The notes beneath the pieces were generated by a model. That model ran no database searches. It was not told where the DNA came from and saw only the letters and a list, made by a program, of their open reading frames with translations. The position numbers were made by a program, and so were the translations under genes. From the NCBI RefSeq assembly GCF_030272615.1, contig NC_081406.1, positions 462,302,072 to 462,366,071 on the forward strand: a stretch of 64,000 bases of DNA, in the 5' to 3' direction. Shown here in pieces: positions 12,539-24,186 of the stretch; position 1 is the first letter of the stretch; every line of letters starts with the position of its first letter. This DNA comes from Cryptomeria japonica (Eukaryota > Streptophyta > Pinopsida > Cupressales > Cupressaceae).

Positions 12539-13275
12539 GCTGCGTAGAGCATCAGGCTCCCATTCATACTAGAAAAACACCAAAAACATTCAGATAAATG
12601 ACCTAAAGAAAATACAAAAAACATCAAAATAGTAAAGAAAAATCATGCATCCAAACGGTGACCAACCACTCCGGTGGCACCTTGGGTAAGTACGATGGTG
12701 AAAACCTGGCAAATAGGCACCACTTGTAAAGGCTATGGCTCCATTTTTTTTTATACTTGTTGTGATGACGTTCATTGCATCCACTCATCCATTCGTCCAA
12801 AACATTGCTAGTTATTGATCTACAATCCAGGATAGTACTTCGTGTGTCTGGCATCCCTCTTTTTCATAGTCATGTCTAAACTGGGGGCAATACCCTTAAT
12901 CTAGTTTGATGGAAGTAGATACTACATTGTTTTGTGATTCACTGAGTTCTTCATTTGAAAACTATCTCACAAAATCCAAAAACATAAAAAAACAATCATC
13001 ACAATACTAAAAAAAACATTGGAAAAATTGTCTCAAAATACCAAAAAACATTCAAAACTATCTTACAAAATCCAAAAACATTAGAAAACATAAAAATCAA
13101 TCAAAAACATGGCAACGCCTTGTACATACTTTTTTTCAAAGCAGATACCAAACAAAAATTGTGAAATACTCCAACGATGACCACTTATCCGATCAGCCAA
13201 ACAATCAACATCAAACAAGCAAACTCTCTTAACAAGGATGCATTCTTCCTTACCAAGAAAAAAATGATAACTCAA
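12539..13275 (+). other. Element A 3' noncoding region, first part
   Basis: Nothing recognisable is coded here. GGTGAAAACCTGGCAAATAG near 12700 has a partner after the integrase in element B (near 54900), so the segment belongs to the element. The rest is A-rich with repeated CCAAAAACAT blocks. A minus-strand frame at 12590-12854 is not supported by the partner. Confidence 0.5.
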
Positions 13276-14763
13276 TGATGAATGGATAGTACCAAACTGG
13301 TACTGAGGGGGGGGGTGAATCAGTATAGACAAAAACACAATCCTAAACTGGTTTGTCAGTAGACACTGTGCTTTGGCAGGCAAACAGTAACACCGGTCTT
13401 AAATAGAGTACAACCGACAAAACCCCAAATAACTGAGACAAGCATAAACCGGTTGACACTTATCTTTTCATACAATTTAATACTTCATTTCCATTTCACC
13501 CTAGTGCATGAACAGGTAATCTATCATCAAAGATATATAAACAGCTAGATCAACATGATTTACCTTCAGACACAAATCACTTAAACCATCACATGAATAA
13601 CACGACACATGACACACAAATTTTTAACATGGAAACCCAACTCAAAAAAACCACGGTGGGGATGAATACCCACAAGTTGTTTTTGAACTCTTTAGAAGTC
13701 TGCTCTGTTAGGAGCCTTTTTTGGTTAAAGACTGATACAATAGGTTCTATTAGGAACCGATCCTATTAGGGATCACCCAGTTAAGGGATGGCTAGAATAC
13801 CCTATTAAGGGTTAAAACTTGTTAAAGGTTACCTTGTTAGAGGATTTCAAGAACTCAATGGTTTTGAGTCACCCTATTAAAGGATCTACAGTAAGCTAGT
13901 TAAAGCTACCCTGTTAAGGGATTTCCCAACTGTTGAAGTGGTTAGAGATCAATAGGTATTACAATGATCTGATAACAACACTCAATGCCAATGCAGATCC
14001 GCTTAAGCTCCTCTTCACCTTCTGCACTTACACTCTGTAGGTATCACTTCTCTCCTCTAGTCTGGCAAGAATCACATATCACTTCACTTGGATACACACA
14101 CACAACTTTTGCCAACAACTTCAAAAAGAAACACAACATCGACCTTATAGGAAACAGATAGGTCGGTAGCATAAACCCTAAACCCTAAACCTGTTTAGGT
14201 TAAGAAATTCAAATGGTTCAATCCTGGCCATTGAGCACATTGCATTAAATGCAACAGTCTTGAGCCAATCTCAAGACATTCTCCATCGTTCGTTTTCCAC
14301 CGCTTTCATGGTGGCTGATAACCCATCACGCGTTTTCATCGTTTATAGACTTCACACATTCCTGAGGTAGATAGGAATAATCTCCTTCATGCAAGATCCT
14401 TCAAGCACACAAGGCTGACGTGGAAACATAATCTATTCTTCATTACAATGCTTAACTCATCACACAAAGTCACCGGTTGAGTCACACAAGCTTGAAGCAC
14501 TTCAACCAAAAACCTTAAAGTTGAGACTACCACCTGGTAGTCATACAAAGCTTCCATGTACCGGTTCCCATAACCACATGTTGGTTCACCTTGAACAAAC
14601 ACACCGCTTCACTTTGGCACATATACCGGTTCACAATGTTATATCGGTTCTCACATATACCGGTTCTTGGTAACATATCGATTCTCTCTTCTTAAGTATA
14701 TTGACATTAATGACAACATACAATGTCATCATGTTCTCATACAGGGTTCACATAATTCCAACA
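13276..14763 (-). mobile_element. Element S: solo Ty1/copia LTR in element A
   Basis: Read on the minus strand, this 1,488-base block begins TGTTGG and ends ATTCATCA, the same ends as the LTRs of element C. Its reverse complement carries the poly-C run before CTCAGTACC, the CACCGTGGTTTTT block followed by GAGTTGGGTTTCCA, and the repeated CCTTTAACAGGG-like pattern of copia LTRs. No primer site, polypurine tract or internal genes flank it, so it is a solo LTR. The flanking pentamers (CTCAA and ACAAA) do not match, so either the ends are a few bases off or it arose by recombination between elements. Confidence 0.75.
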
Positions 14764-16760
14764 ACAAAGACAAGATGACATTTTTCTTTGACAAGAAAAT
14801 TCTGTTTAAGCTATCAAATGCTTGGTTGATTTGTGGGTTATTTATTCATATCAGGTTCCTACAACATTGTTTATGTATCTTCTATGAATTATTTCGATGA
14901 AGTACTGGGGCATGTCTTAATGGTGTCTACGTGGGAAGTTTACTAAGCTACGTGATCTTATGTGAAATATAGTCATAGATCACTACGACTTGCTGACTAT
15001 AGCGTATACCTTGACCATATGAGCATGAACCATTATCAAGGATCCATATTCTTTATTCATTATATATGTTGTTTGCTTACACGTACGATGCTCCATCCTT
15101 GGTTCCTAGTGCCTCATCCAAACTCGATAATGGTTTATCTCTGATTACGGTATGAACTTGTCTTAGGATATGATCGGCAAAAAGATCAAGGAGGACGTTC
15201 CAAGTCATGCATGAAAGGAGATAATCCTTGTCTGTTCCGCAAGCAATACTCAAGTCAACTTGATCCATTTTATTAAGTTGCTTGTATTAACTTGCTATAT
15301 CAAAATCCATGTAAGGCATACTCGGGTCATCTTGAATCATTATGTCAAGTTGCTTGTATTTTCTTACAACATTTTAAAAGCTTAATGATGAAAATAAAGC
15401 ACTATGGATCGTCATTCCATCTCATCTGTTTATATTGCATTTCATTCCATATCGCCCATTCTTTTACTCATTCATTATTCATATGCATGGTTTTGTATAC
15501 AAGTGTGAACAAAGTTAATGTGAGCAGTTATGTGAAAATTGAGCTAGTCTTGGATACAATCGCAATAAAGTACTCTGATACATCATCAGTGCATCATGCA
15601 AAGTCTAAACAAACTTGCATTCATCTATCATGATCATATCATCATCATTACATTTAGTACATTTCATATCATTTAGTTGCATTAAATTATATATAGTTCA
15701 TTATCATTTGTTGACATTAGTCTTATTATATCATTTCATCATCACATAATCATGACATTTAGATTCATTCATATGATACAAATGTCCTTGATTGTATTAG
15801 CTATTACTATGCATTCATTTGATATCATTTACAACTCATCATTTATTATCATTTAAACTTATTTACCATACATTTGTTTCGATTCCCATATTTGCATACA
15901 TTTATTTATCTATCCATTAGTTAAGTGCATTTATTATATTCATTTAGTATATACTTATACTCATTCATTTCATTTCATTTAGGATTCCTTACAAAAATGC
16001 ATTCATTCTACTTTTTAATTGCATTAAGGTGCAGTTACCCATGATTTGCATTATCATTATCACTTCATCATATTTTTTTCACCATTTAGACTCATAAACC
16101 AAACCATTTGTTTCCACATAGGTTAATACATTGTCCATACACGTTCATTTAGAAATCATCATTTCAACATTTGTACTTTACATTTGTTACATTCATCTAA
16201 CCAACATCTAGATGTATTTACATATATAAATAATTCATTTACTGCATTAATCCTAACATCATTGCATATCATTATCTCATTGTCTCATCAAACACAAAAA
16301 TCCAAAAAACCATCATAATCATCATTTTATAATGCATACATAATCATCATGGCATTACATACATAAGGCATTACATCACCAACACATCATACACACATAT
16401 ATAAACCTGCATATACATCATTAGCATCACATTCATAAAACATGCATATAGACATCATGTAGGCATATATCATCATACAAACATGCATATAGGACTCATC
16501 TCATAAACACATACATAAAGCAAGTATAACTATTCCATCTAAGAATAAAATCATAAAATCATCATCCTGCATAAGCATCCATACATGTCATCAAAATGCA
16601 TATCATCACAAAAATATGGGATCTCTTCATATATCATATCATATCACCACAAATATACATGTATCAGAGTACAATGATGTCCATCATATTGGCTACCAAG
16701 AGCCATCAAAGACATAGTCCAAAATAACAATAATAAAATACATGCATACAAAATGCTCTC
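14764..16760 (+). other. Element A 3' noncoding region, AT-rich CAT-repeat stretch
   Basis: A long low-complexity stretch dominated by CATTT, ATCAT and CATATA words (most dense at 15640-16700). Element B has a similar CATCATATCAT-rich stretch in the same place (55790-56120). I see no gene. In both elements it lies between the convergent sense pol and antisense Plant Mobile Domain ORFs, where transcript 3' ends of both strands would fall. Confidence 0.5.
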
Positions 16761-18676
16761 TCAGATGCCACTCTGACCAGATGCTGCACCACCATCACCA
16801 CCTGCTCCCCCACTAGTCCCTGCCCCACCTGATCTATCTCTTTGTGGAGAAACCATCACACCACCACTACTCTGCATCCTTTGAGACTGCTTTGATCTCG
16901 CCCGCCGCATCTGTGAATAGCTAAGTACTCGCTGACTAGTTGGCACTGCCTGCTCATATAACCCCTGCCAATAATCTATCTCCTCCTGTGCTCGTTACAT
17001 CTCCCTCATCGCATCCCTAGTAGGACCTTATGCTCCTACTCCTGCTCCCACCTGTACTCTCTCCTATAATGCCACAAATCTCTCCATGGCCTCATCCCTC
17101 TCCCGCAACACCACATTAAGCTCTGACTCTTGCGCAAATAGATACATATCTCTAGCTGCCACTGCTGCCTCCAAATCCTCTATGCGAGTCTGCAAATATC
17201 CTATCATATGATCCCATAGATCTCCACCTGTAGCTCCCCCCCCCCATATCCATAGGTGCCTCCTTGCATCAAAGGTCCCTAAGATAGCTGCAATGGCTAC
17301 CCATCTCTCCCTCTCTGCTGTAATCGCCCACCACCTCCCCCCCGACCTCTGAATCCGCCACCACCTCCAAACCCACCACCCCCTCCTCCTCCTCCTCCAT
17401 CCGCACCACCACCATCTCCATCACCACCATCCCCTCTCCCCCATCCACCTACTAATTTGTGACCTCCTCTCCTCCTCCATCTTTGTTCCCTCTCCTCCTC
17501 AAAATCTGGAATCGGCTCTGTCGGATCTGATATCTGAGGAATCAGATGTGTCCTGATGTACTACGTATACTCCTCTAACACCCTAGCATCTACTACCCCC
17601 AACCTCATCTGCCATGGTCTCGCCTACAATGTGCGGAACTCTACCAATGCCTGATTATAGGGTAACACTAGTCCCCACAAGTACCTCTCTCGTACCACCT
17701 GTGCATACTCTCTTGAACCACTAGGTAACCCCTATCACTGCCCAGATTGTCTCAACACTTTGCCTAGCAACTGTCTCTCTACATTGTAGGTTGTCCTACC
17801 AATGAGGAATCGAGTCATAAAAACATATGGCAATGCCTCCGCATCATCCTCCCAGGGCTCACACTCAATATACGGCCTTCAGATCACTATATCCAAGACA
17901 TCCAGTGCCCGCCGCCACCACTCTAGCTTCCTCAGGTGGAGCTGACTCATCATACCACCATACATATATACATATGGTTGATCCACTGCTCAGAATTTTA
18001 GACTGACTGGTTGGGTAACCGGTAAGTGCTCCCAGGCCCAGATATGTAGCAGCGTGATCCCTACTCCCAATGAGCTCAATCCTCAGTATGCTACCTCATG
18101 CAACTCTCAATATAAGTGTGATAGCCCACATGGTCCCCATGCAAACAAGGTCCCCTCTATAATCATCTGCTTAATCACTTGACCCCAACCAACAGCTATT
18201 CCATGTGATTGTCTATCCGAGCATAGAAGTCCCCCAACAATCCTTGATAGCACTGCTGGTAATGGCTCATACAATGTGGCTATGTCCTCCCAGGCTATCG
18301 ATCCATCATCAATATAGACATCCTCCTTAAAAAATCTCTTCACTACTAGGGTCCCCCATGCTCGGTCATAGCTCACCATCTCTCCTCAGATGGGAATGTG
18401 TAGGATGTGCCATACATCCTCTAGAGTCACTATCATCTCTCTCTACGCTAAGTGAAACGAGCATGTCTCACTATGCCATCACTCTTCTAATGCTATGATC
18501 AACCCGCGATTCATCCGAATCATGGGCATATACATGACGTGATATAGGCCGGTCGCTGCAATACAATCCACCTCGGCCTCGGCCAAATGATCGTGCAGCA
18601 CCTGTGTGGAGGGATGTCTCTCACGCATCTATAAGATGCGTAGATCCTCCTGGACACGTGCATTAACCATCATCAT
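16761..18676 (-). pseudogene. Antisense Plant Mobile Domain (PMD) ORF, element A
   Basis: Read on the minus strand from an ATG at 18676, the protein shows PMD features: ALEE, a stop, WHSETCSFHLA, MIVTLEDVWHILHIPI, then FFKED, SIAWEDIATLYEPLPAVLSR, IVGGLL, FAWGPCGLSHLY and LLHIWAWEHLPV near 18030. After the PMD comes a Gly/Arg-rich stretch (about 17480-17220) and then a Glu/Arg-rich heptad-like coiled coil near 17190-16960. The end is Ser/Gly-rich and stops at 16761. PMD proteins are plant proteins linked to silencing and development, and PMD ORFs antisense to pol are known from some Tat elements. The frame is interrupted by several stops. Element B has the same unit at 56140-58022. Confidence 0.75.
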
Positions 18677-18929
18677 TAGTTGTTTTTTTTCAAACTTTAT
18701 TAAGTTTAAACCTAGATTATCAACAGATACTTTGATCAAGTATCTTTGAGTCTAAATAGGTAAGCAATCATGGCACACCTAGACTTCAACATGCATTTAT
18801 CATAATGACCTAAGTTTCATCAAGGCTACTATGGTTCAAAACAACTTTCACCTCACATCTCCATCCATACATCATTGGCATCCGGAGATTCTTGTTCACA
18901 CACACTAGGGCATTTTATTTTTCCTAACA

Positions 18930-19310
18930 AAAGCGCTATTCTACATTCTATAGCGCTACAAGATTGACCAAAGTGCTAACTCAACTATCCACTAGTTCTA
19001 AAACATCAATAGCGCTACACTAACTATACCATAGTGCTACTTCACCTCAACAATGCTAATTCAACTACTCAATAGTGCTAACAAACAAAAAGCATTATTC
19101 TCACTACACACAAGTGCTACCTCGCAACAAAAGTGCTCAATTGACCAAGCAATGGCGCTAAAAACCCAACAATGTTAAAACAACTATACAAAAGTGCAAC
19201 TATTGACAAAAGCACTAAAACCGTTAAATACAATAGTGCTATAGTGGCACAATAGTGCTAATTTAGTTGGCAACAACGCTAAAACACAGTTTTAGCGCTA
19301 TTGTCTTGAT
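18930..19310 (-). repeat. Antisense-side array of the TAGCGCTATTG motif
   Basis: About eighteen degenerate copies read CAATAGCGCTA or CAA(A)AGTGCTA on the plus strand, which is TAGCGCTATTG on the minus strand. The array therefore lies in the same orientation relative to the antisense ORF as the array at 2498-2740 does relative to gag-pol. It begins about 250 bases upstream of the antisense ATG. Confidence 0.75.
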
Positions 19311-19545
19311 TCAACTTGGACCTAGCTAAAAACATATAAAAAATGCACAAAAATTAAAATTCAAATTCACATACTACAAGTTTGTAGTCGTCTAGCCACT
19401 GGAATCAACGGACTCGCTCTAATTGGTGATTTGCTATGGGAACCGAGATCCTGACTGCTCCTTGCTCCTCCAAAAAGTCACTATCAGAGCTAAAATTTCA
19501 CTATGGATGCAAATGCAAATGAGCCTATTTTCACCCCTTTCTCCC

Positions 19546-19553
19546 CATATAAA
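19546..19553 (-). promoter_or_regulatory. Candidate antisense TATA site, element A
   Basis: The minus strand reads TTTATATGGGGAGAAAGGGG here. Element B has CTATATAAAGGGAAAAAG at the matching place (59185-59192). Both lie between the antisense motif array and the 3' LTR, where a promoter for the PMD transcript would be expected. The A version is a weak TATA, and the plus strand also reads CATATAAACCC, so the strand is uncertain. Confidence 0.35.
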
Positions 19554-19850
19554 CCCTTCGCCATAACCCTAATTTTCCCCTGCTCATTGCCGTGGTCCCC
19601 GTGAACTTCCCGAGCCTCCCATTTCTCCATTTTATTTTCGTTTTCTTCTATTTTTCACTAGTATTGCTAACTTCTTCTCTTTTACCACCCTGCCAATTTT
19701 CATTCTTTTTCAAGAGATCGCCCGATTTTTTGAAATTTTTTGGCCAATCTCTCGAGGGGGAATACCACCCATTGAATTAATATTTTATGGGGCATATTTG
19801 TTCACACCTATTTCTCTTTCTTTCAAACAACGTGATAAACTACATCATCT

Positions 19851-19864
19851 CAAAAGGGAGCAAA
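19851..19864 (+). other. Polypurine tract, element A
   Basis: CAAAAGGGAGCAAA abuts the first base of the 3' LTR (TGTAG at 19865). Its position and purine content fit the primer for plus-strand DNA synthesis. Confidence 0.7.
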
Positions 19865-20136
19865 TGTAGTCACATAAATCTGTCCATTTTAATTAAATAC
19901 ATATTTGTTATTTATTTGATTAAAAATTCACTAGACATCAATTAATTAAATTAATATTTAATTAATTCATCTTCAAACATTCTCCTATTAATTAAATAAA
20001 TTATTGAATTTAATTTAATTAATTCATTAAACCTAATTCACAATCAATTAAATAAATAAACCATATTTATTTCATTTAACCCATTTTCCTCTTTTAAATA
20101 AATTAAATAAAACACTTATTTAAATCATTTACCCTA

Positions 20137-20151
20137 CCCCCCCCCCCCCCC
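20137..20151 (+). repeat. Run of 15 C inside the 3' LTR
   Basis: The matching position in the 5' LTR (near 1283) has only seven C, so the run has grown or shrunk since insertion. Confidence 0.9.
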
Positions 20152-20807
20152 GCACTTGCATTTTCCTACAAATGCAAGTTGCAACCACAAAATTGAAATA
20201 AATGAATTTGTATTTTAATAAAATCCTATTTTCCCTCACCCACCAAACCCACTTGCATTCCTCAAACCCCCTTCTAGATTCTTCTAAACCCTTCCTAATT
20301 AACCTAATCCATCCCCTAATTATTGTCACATTCCTAAGCAACTTGGAGTCACTTCTCAAAGACTTCAAAGTCTTTGAAAAGCATTTAATGCTTTGTGTGT
20401 TCAACAATTTAACCTCTAAAAGTCTTCTAAACCACTTATGGCTCTTACATGACCATTTATGGTTAACCCCTAACTCAACCCTCATATGACTCATGTGTCT
20501 CCTCAAGCATTTATTGCTTTGACCATGGTTATCCCTTTTACCTTTGCACTAGAGTGTATCCATTGGATAAAAGCTTTATTTTTGAATAAAGAATTTATTC
20601 ACTCAACCCAACCTTGACTTTAACTCCCAAGTTAACTCTCAAGTCATGTCAAGCATTTAATGCTTATTCCCTCTCCTCTCAACCTATCTCATATTGACAC
20701 TTGTCATCTTGGGATTGGATTGAAAGTCCTCACATGGATTGAATATCATTAAATCCCGACTCTTGTTGAGATTACTCAATCTCAACCATCCATTGCTCCA
20801 TTTTTTC

Positions 20808-20815
20808 TATAAATA
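20808..20815 (+). promoter_or_regulatory. LTR TATA box (TATAAATA), element A 3' LTR
   Basis: Same sequence and position as 1927-1934 in the 5' LTR. In a 3' LTR it could drive outward transcription into element D. Confidence 0.6.
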
Positions 20816-21297
20816 GAGCTCATTTTTTCATAATCCAGATCCTAAAAACTTGTATGCATTTAATCTATAAGAATTTCTAGAGAGCATTTAGTATGATATT
20901 CACTCTTTTGGTTTAAAATCAATTAGTTAATTAGATAAATCTCTCATTTCAACTATTATTCACACTTGCATAGCATAGTTAAAACATTTCAATCGTGAAC
21001 CTCCATAAGCATCCATAGTGCAAAAAGTTGCTGAGAGCTACACTAATTTGGAACTTGGAGAGGAGAGGAACAAAGGAGAAGGAGCTAAGAGCATGTTAGA
21101 AGGCATTTGGAGATGCCTTGTGATATTTGTTTCCCTAGTTAAATACTTTAGCATGTTTTTAGTGTCTCTTTTGATATGCTTGCTTAGATTAGTTTTTGGT
21201 TGAATAACACTAACCTTTGATCCTTGTTTGTTGTTGTTTTTGTGTGTTATACGACCACAGGCTTTAGTCTAACCATTGTGTATTTTGTAGAGCATTA

Positions 21298-21302
21298 GTT
21301 TG
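21298..21302. repeat. Target-site duplication of element A, right copy (GTTTG)
   Basis: Matches 1010-1014 exactly and directly follows the 3' LTR of A. Confidence 0.85.
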
Positions 21303-21596
21303 TATAGACAAATCAACCCTCTTTGGCATGCGAAAAGTTAGGAGGACTAGAGCGACGAGTGCTCTGGTCCCAACATTTTTGGATCTTTTTCAAGGATCAG
21401 ATCTGAATTTACATATATATCTACTGACAAAAGAGGTAAAAAAAATTGACACTTTTGTAAATCCAATAAGTATTTAGTCCTTATGATTTATGATTTGCAT
21501 CTGAATCTATTGGATTCCACCCTCTTTTGAATGGAATGACAAACTAGTGGGTTTCATACATCAAATGGTGAAAACCCTAATTTTCCAACATTACAT
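21298..21596 (+). repeat. Element D 5' LTR, right fragment
   Basis: It aligns with 27430-27824: ACAAATCAACCCTCTTTGG, AAAAGTTAGGAGGAC, GGATCAGATC, and the end GGTGAAAACCCTAATTTTCC followed by ATTACA. The end at 21596 is set by the match with the 3' LTR and by the primer site that follows. Confidence 0.75.
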
Positions 21597-21599
21597 TTT

Positions 21600-21614
21600 G
21601 GTAAACCCAACTCT
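21600..21614 (+). other. Element D primer-binding site
   Basis: TGGTAAACCCAACTC starts three bases after the LTR end. It resembles the sites of A (TGGTGAACCTGAC) and F (TGTGAACTCGACTC). Confidence 0.55.
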
Positions 21615-22357
21615 TTACACTTATTCTGATTTATGTTCTTAGATCTGAGTGTTTATGCAATTGAAAATTCAAGGTTTCATTTACAAGTTTGATTTCCTTG
21701 CAAATTTAAAAAATTTAGAGGTTAATTTCACTAAAACACTAATTTTTAAATTCAAAATTGAGCTTGAAAATTTCTTAATTTGGATTTAATTATTTCAAAT
21801 ATGAGTGTTTTTTTAGTTTCAAAATTCAAAGTTTCACTCGCAGGTTTAATTTCAAATTTAAATTTTAAAATTAAGTGGTTAATTTCAAAAACCCTTATTT
21901 TTAAAATTGAGCTTGTGGGTTTGTTAAATTTTGAATTTATCATTTTAGAGCTACCTCAAATTCAAAATTGCAATCTTGGATCAAATTTCAAATTTTAACT
22001 CTAAAATTAAGTGGTTAATTAAAAGAGCCCTAATTTTTAAATTTAAATTAACCTTGTGGGTTGTTCAATTTTGGATTAATCATTTCAATTTCAACCTTAA
22101 ATCGAATTTTAAATTTAAATTTTAAAATTAAGAGGTTCTTTTCATAAATCCTTAATTTTTAAATTTTAAATTTATTGGTAGATTACATAATTTTTCACAA
22201 TTATTCTTTATCTTTCAATCAATTTGCTTATTTAATTGAATAATCATTTTTCTAAAATTTTGCATTATTCAATTATTTTGCAAGTTTCAAAATTCAAAAT
22301 TCAAATTTCATATTTCAAATCTCACATTTCAAACTTTCAATTTCCCTCACTTAGTGC
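21615..22357 (+). repeat. Leader of D with a degenerate repeat carrying AACCCTAATTTTTAAA
   Basis: A repeat of about 120-160 bases recurs at least four times, with cores near 21712, 21871, 22007 and 22127. Each core reads roughly TTAAG(T/A)GGTTAATT, then a few bases, then (AC/CC)CTAATTTTTAAA. The same core array is in the leader of element F (29646-30720). The repeats are AT-rich and not coding. Confidence 0.6.
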
Positions 22358-24186
22358 ATGATTTTTACTACTATTAGTCCAACCTATAATATCCCTATGA
22401 GAAGAAGTTGTAGAATTAAGGCTACCCAAAGTTTAATTACCAAGGTGATTGAGCCTAATTTGGATAACTTGTTCCATGAGGATATTGGTGGTTCTGAAAC
22501 CAATTCTACAAATAATGTCATTTATCCTCATTCTTTACATAATTCTCATGATGTGGATGTATCACTAACTAGGGTATTTGTTGACCAATTGGCGATGATT
22601 GACAATAAATTTGAAAATCTTTAATAGTGGACGAGTCAACAATACTTGGAAAGTGAGTCTCTACTACTAATTGAAGGATTAAAAAGAATGGTTCAAAGTG
22701 ATAAACTTGATGTTGATATCTTGTGTCATATTGCTCATATTGTTGACACTAATATTATGTCTATGAAGAGTTGTGTTGAAGTCCTTAGTTATACACAAGC
22801 TCCTAGTCACTTGAGTTAATCATTCCATTCCTTTGACTACCCCTATGACTATTGTTCCCACCTTTACATCAAACAACATGGCCACTTGTACACAAAATGT
22901 TATACCTACAAATGTTAGTCATGGGGGAAAGTCCTCTAATCACAATTCCTTCATACCTCTTCCTATGAGTCTTCCATTTGTTACCCAATCATCTCGCATA
23001 CCTACCTATCATAGTGTCCCACCTCCTTATTCTCAACCCCCACCTACATATAGCAATATCCCTCCTTATTCTCAAGATCCTCCTTCCTTCAACAATATTA
23101 GTCCTCCTTCCCAATCCAAAATGAACCATCAATAGTCTATCCCAAACCATTTCTTCCTTGCAACAACAAATAGCTTCTATGAATCAATCTAAGTATAATG
23201 TGCCCACATTTGATGTAGCAAGCCCATTATCCAATGACATTGTTCGTGTTGTCCCTCCTAAACATGTTTAAGTTCATCAATTGGAGCTTTATAATGGAAA
23301 AGGTGATCTTTTGACTCATGTTACAACATTTCAAACTTTGTGTAGTGACTTTTCTCATGACCAAAGATTGTTGGCTAAATTGTTTACTAGAACACTAAAG
23401 GATAAAGCATTGCAATGATATTTCTCTTTGCCTTCTTATTCTATTACTTCTTTTCAACAATTGGCTAATAATTTTATTCAACAATTTCACAATAATATTG
23501 GTCCTAAGATTACTTTGACTGATTTGATGCATTGCAAGGTGACTGATTTTATTGGTAGATATAAGCATTTTTATTCTCAAATTTCTTTTGTTGTTCCTGA
23601 TCAAGATATTGAAAGAATTTTCATTTCTATTTTAGAAAAAGATATTACGGATAAACTTCTCTTTTTTTAGTTTACTTCCTTTATGCAGATGTGCACAATA
23701 CTTCACAATTATCACCTTACTGTGGGCCAATTGGAACAATCGTGTTCAATTTCTCTAAATGATAAAAGTGAAAATCCTCAACAACCTTTTGCAAAGTTAA
23801 AATTGATTAAGGGATTCATCAAGTTCAATGACAACAACAACACTCAAGTAGCAGCTTCAACAACAGGTGTGCCTCCTTTGTCCAAATACTTTAGAAAAGA
23901 ATTCACTCCTCTTAATGAATATTTTCACAATATTATGACACAATTCTTACAAAGGAATGTGTTGAAAATTCCCCCTATTAAACCAATTGATACATCTAAG
24001 CCTTTGTCACATGCCTTTGATTCCAAATCTTTTTGCCAATACCAGCGTCAACCCGATCATGACACTAAAAAGTGTTATTCCTTGAGAAGTAAGATTCATG
24101 AATTGATTTATGACAATACCATATCTATGACTGGTGTGAATGATAAAGGAAACAAATCTATAGCTCCTCCCAATCAAAAAATTTAA
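22358..24186 (+). pseudogene. gag, element D
   Basis: The ATG at 22358 starts a protein whose first part matches the gag of F (SLTRVFVDQL versus SLTRVSVDQL; SHGGKS versus SHGGIT). A Pro/Ser-rich linker (SVPPPYSQPPPTYSNIPPYS) follows near 23010. The gag core is at about 23270-23670 (QLELYNGKGDLLTHVTTFQ, FTRTLKDKALQ, a stop, YFSLPSYSITSF, FIQQFHNNIGP). A degenerate knuckle FCQYQRQPDHDTKKC followed by LRSKIHELI is at 24030-24110. There are stops at 22622-22627, 23268-23270, 23416-23418 and 23668-23670, and two frame changes between 22820 and 23150. It would have encoded the capsid and RNA-binding protein. Confidence 0.7.

Larger units (their letters stand above)
1015..21297 (+). mobile_element. 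Element A: Tat/Ogre-like Ty3/gypsy retrotransposon, complete but decayed
   Basis: The element is 20,283 bases long. It has two LTRs of about 1.4 kb (1015-2416 and 19865-21297), a flanking GTTTG duplication, a primer-binding site at 2419 and a polypurine tract at 19851. In order it carries a motif array, a leader with 54-base tandem repeats, ORF1 (4243-4797), gag, protease with G-patch-like motif, RT, RNase H, a second archaeal-type RNase H, integrase (ending 12538), a solo copia LTR inserted in the 3' region, an antisense Plant Mobile Domain ORF (16761-18676) and an inverted motif array. ORF1 before gag, the dual RNase H and very large size are known traits of the Tat/Ogre lineage. Every ORF is broken, so it cannot move alone. 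It sits in the 5' LTR of element D. Confidence 0.88.
19865..21297 (+). repeat. Element A 3' LTR
   Basis: It is 1,433 bases long, colinear with 1015-2416. It starts TGTAG and ends GCATTA, where the terminal CA has mutated to TA. Differences from the 5' copy include an expanded poly-C run at 20137-20151 and small insertions near 20384-20405. The open frames at 20129-20506 are chance frames in this LTR. Confidence 0.85.

Noticed and set aside
15640-16700. A CRISPR-like array or satellite in the CAT-rich stretch
   Set aside because: The words are short and irregular, with no fixed unit or spacer length; it is low-complexity plant DNA.
16761-18676. A host gene for a Plant Mobile Domain protein on the minus strand
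   Set aside because: It lies between the integrase and polypurine tract of a complete element, and element B has the same unit in the same place, so it belongs to the element.
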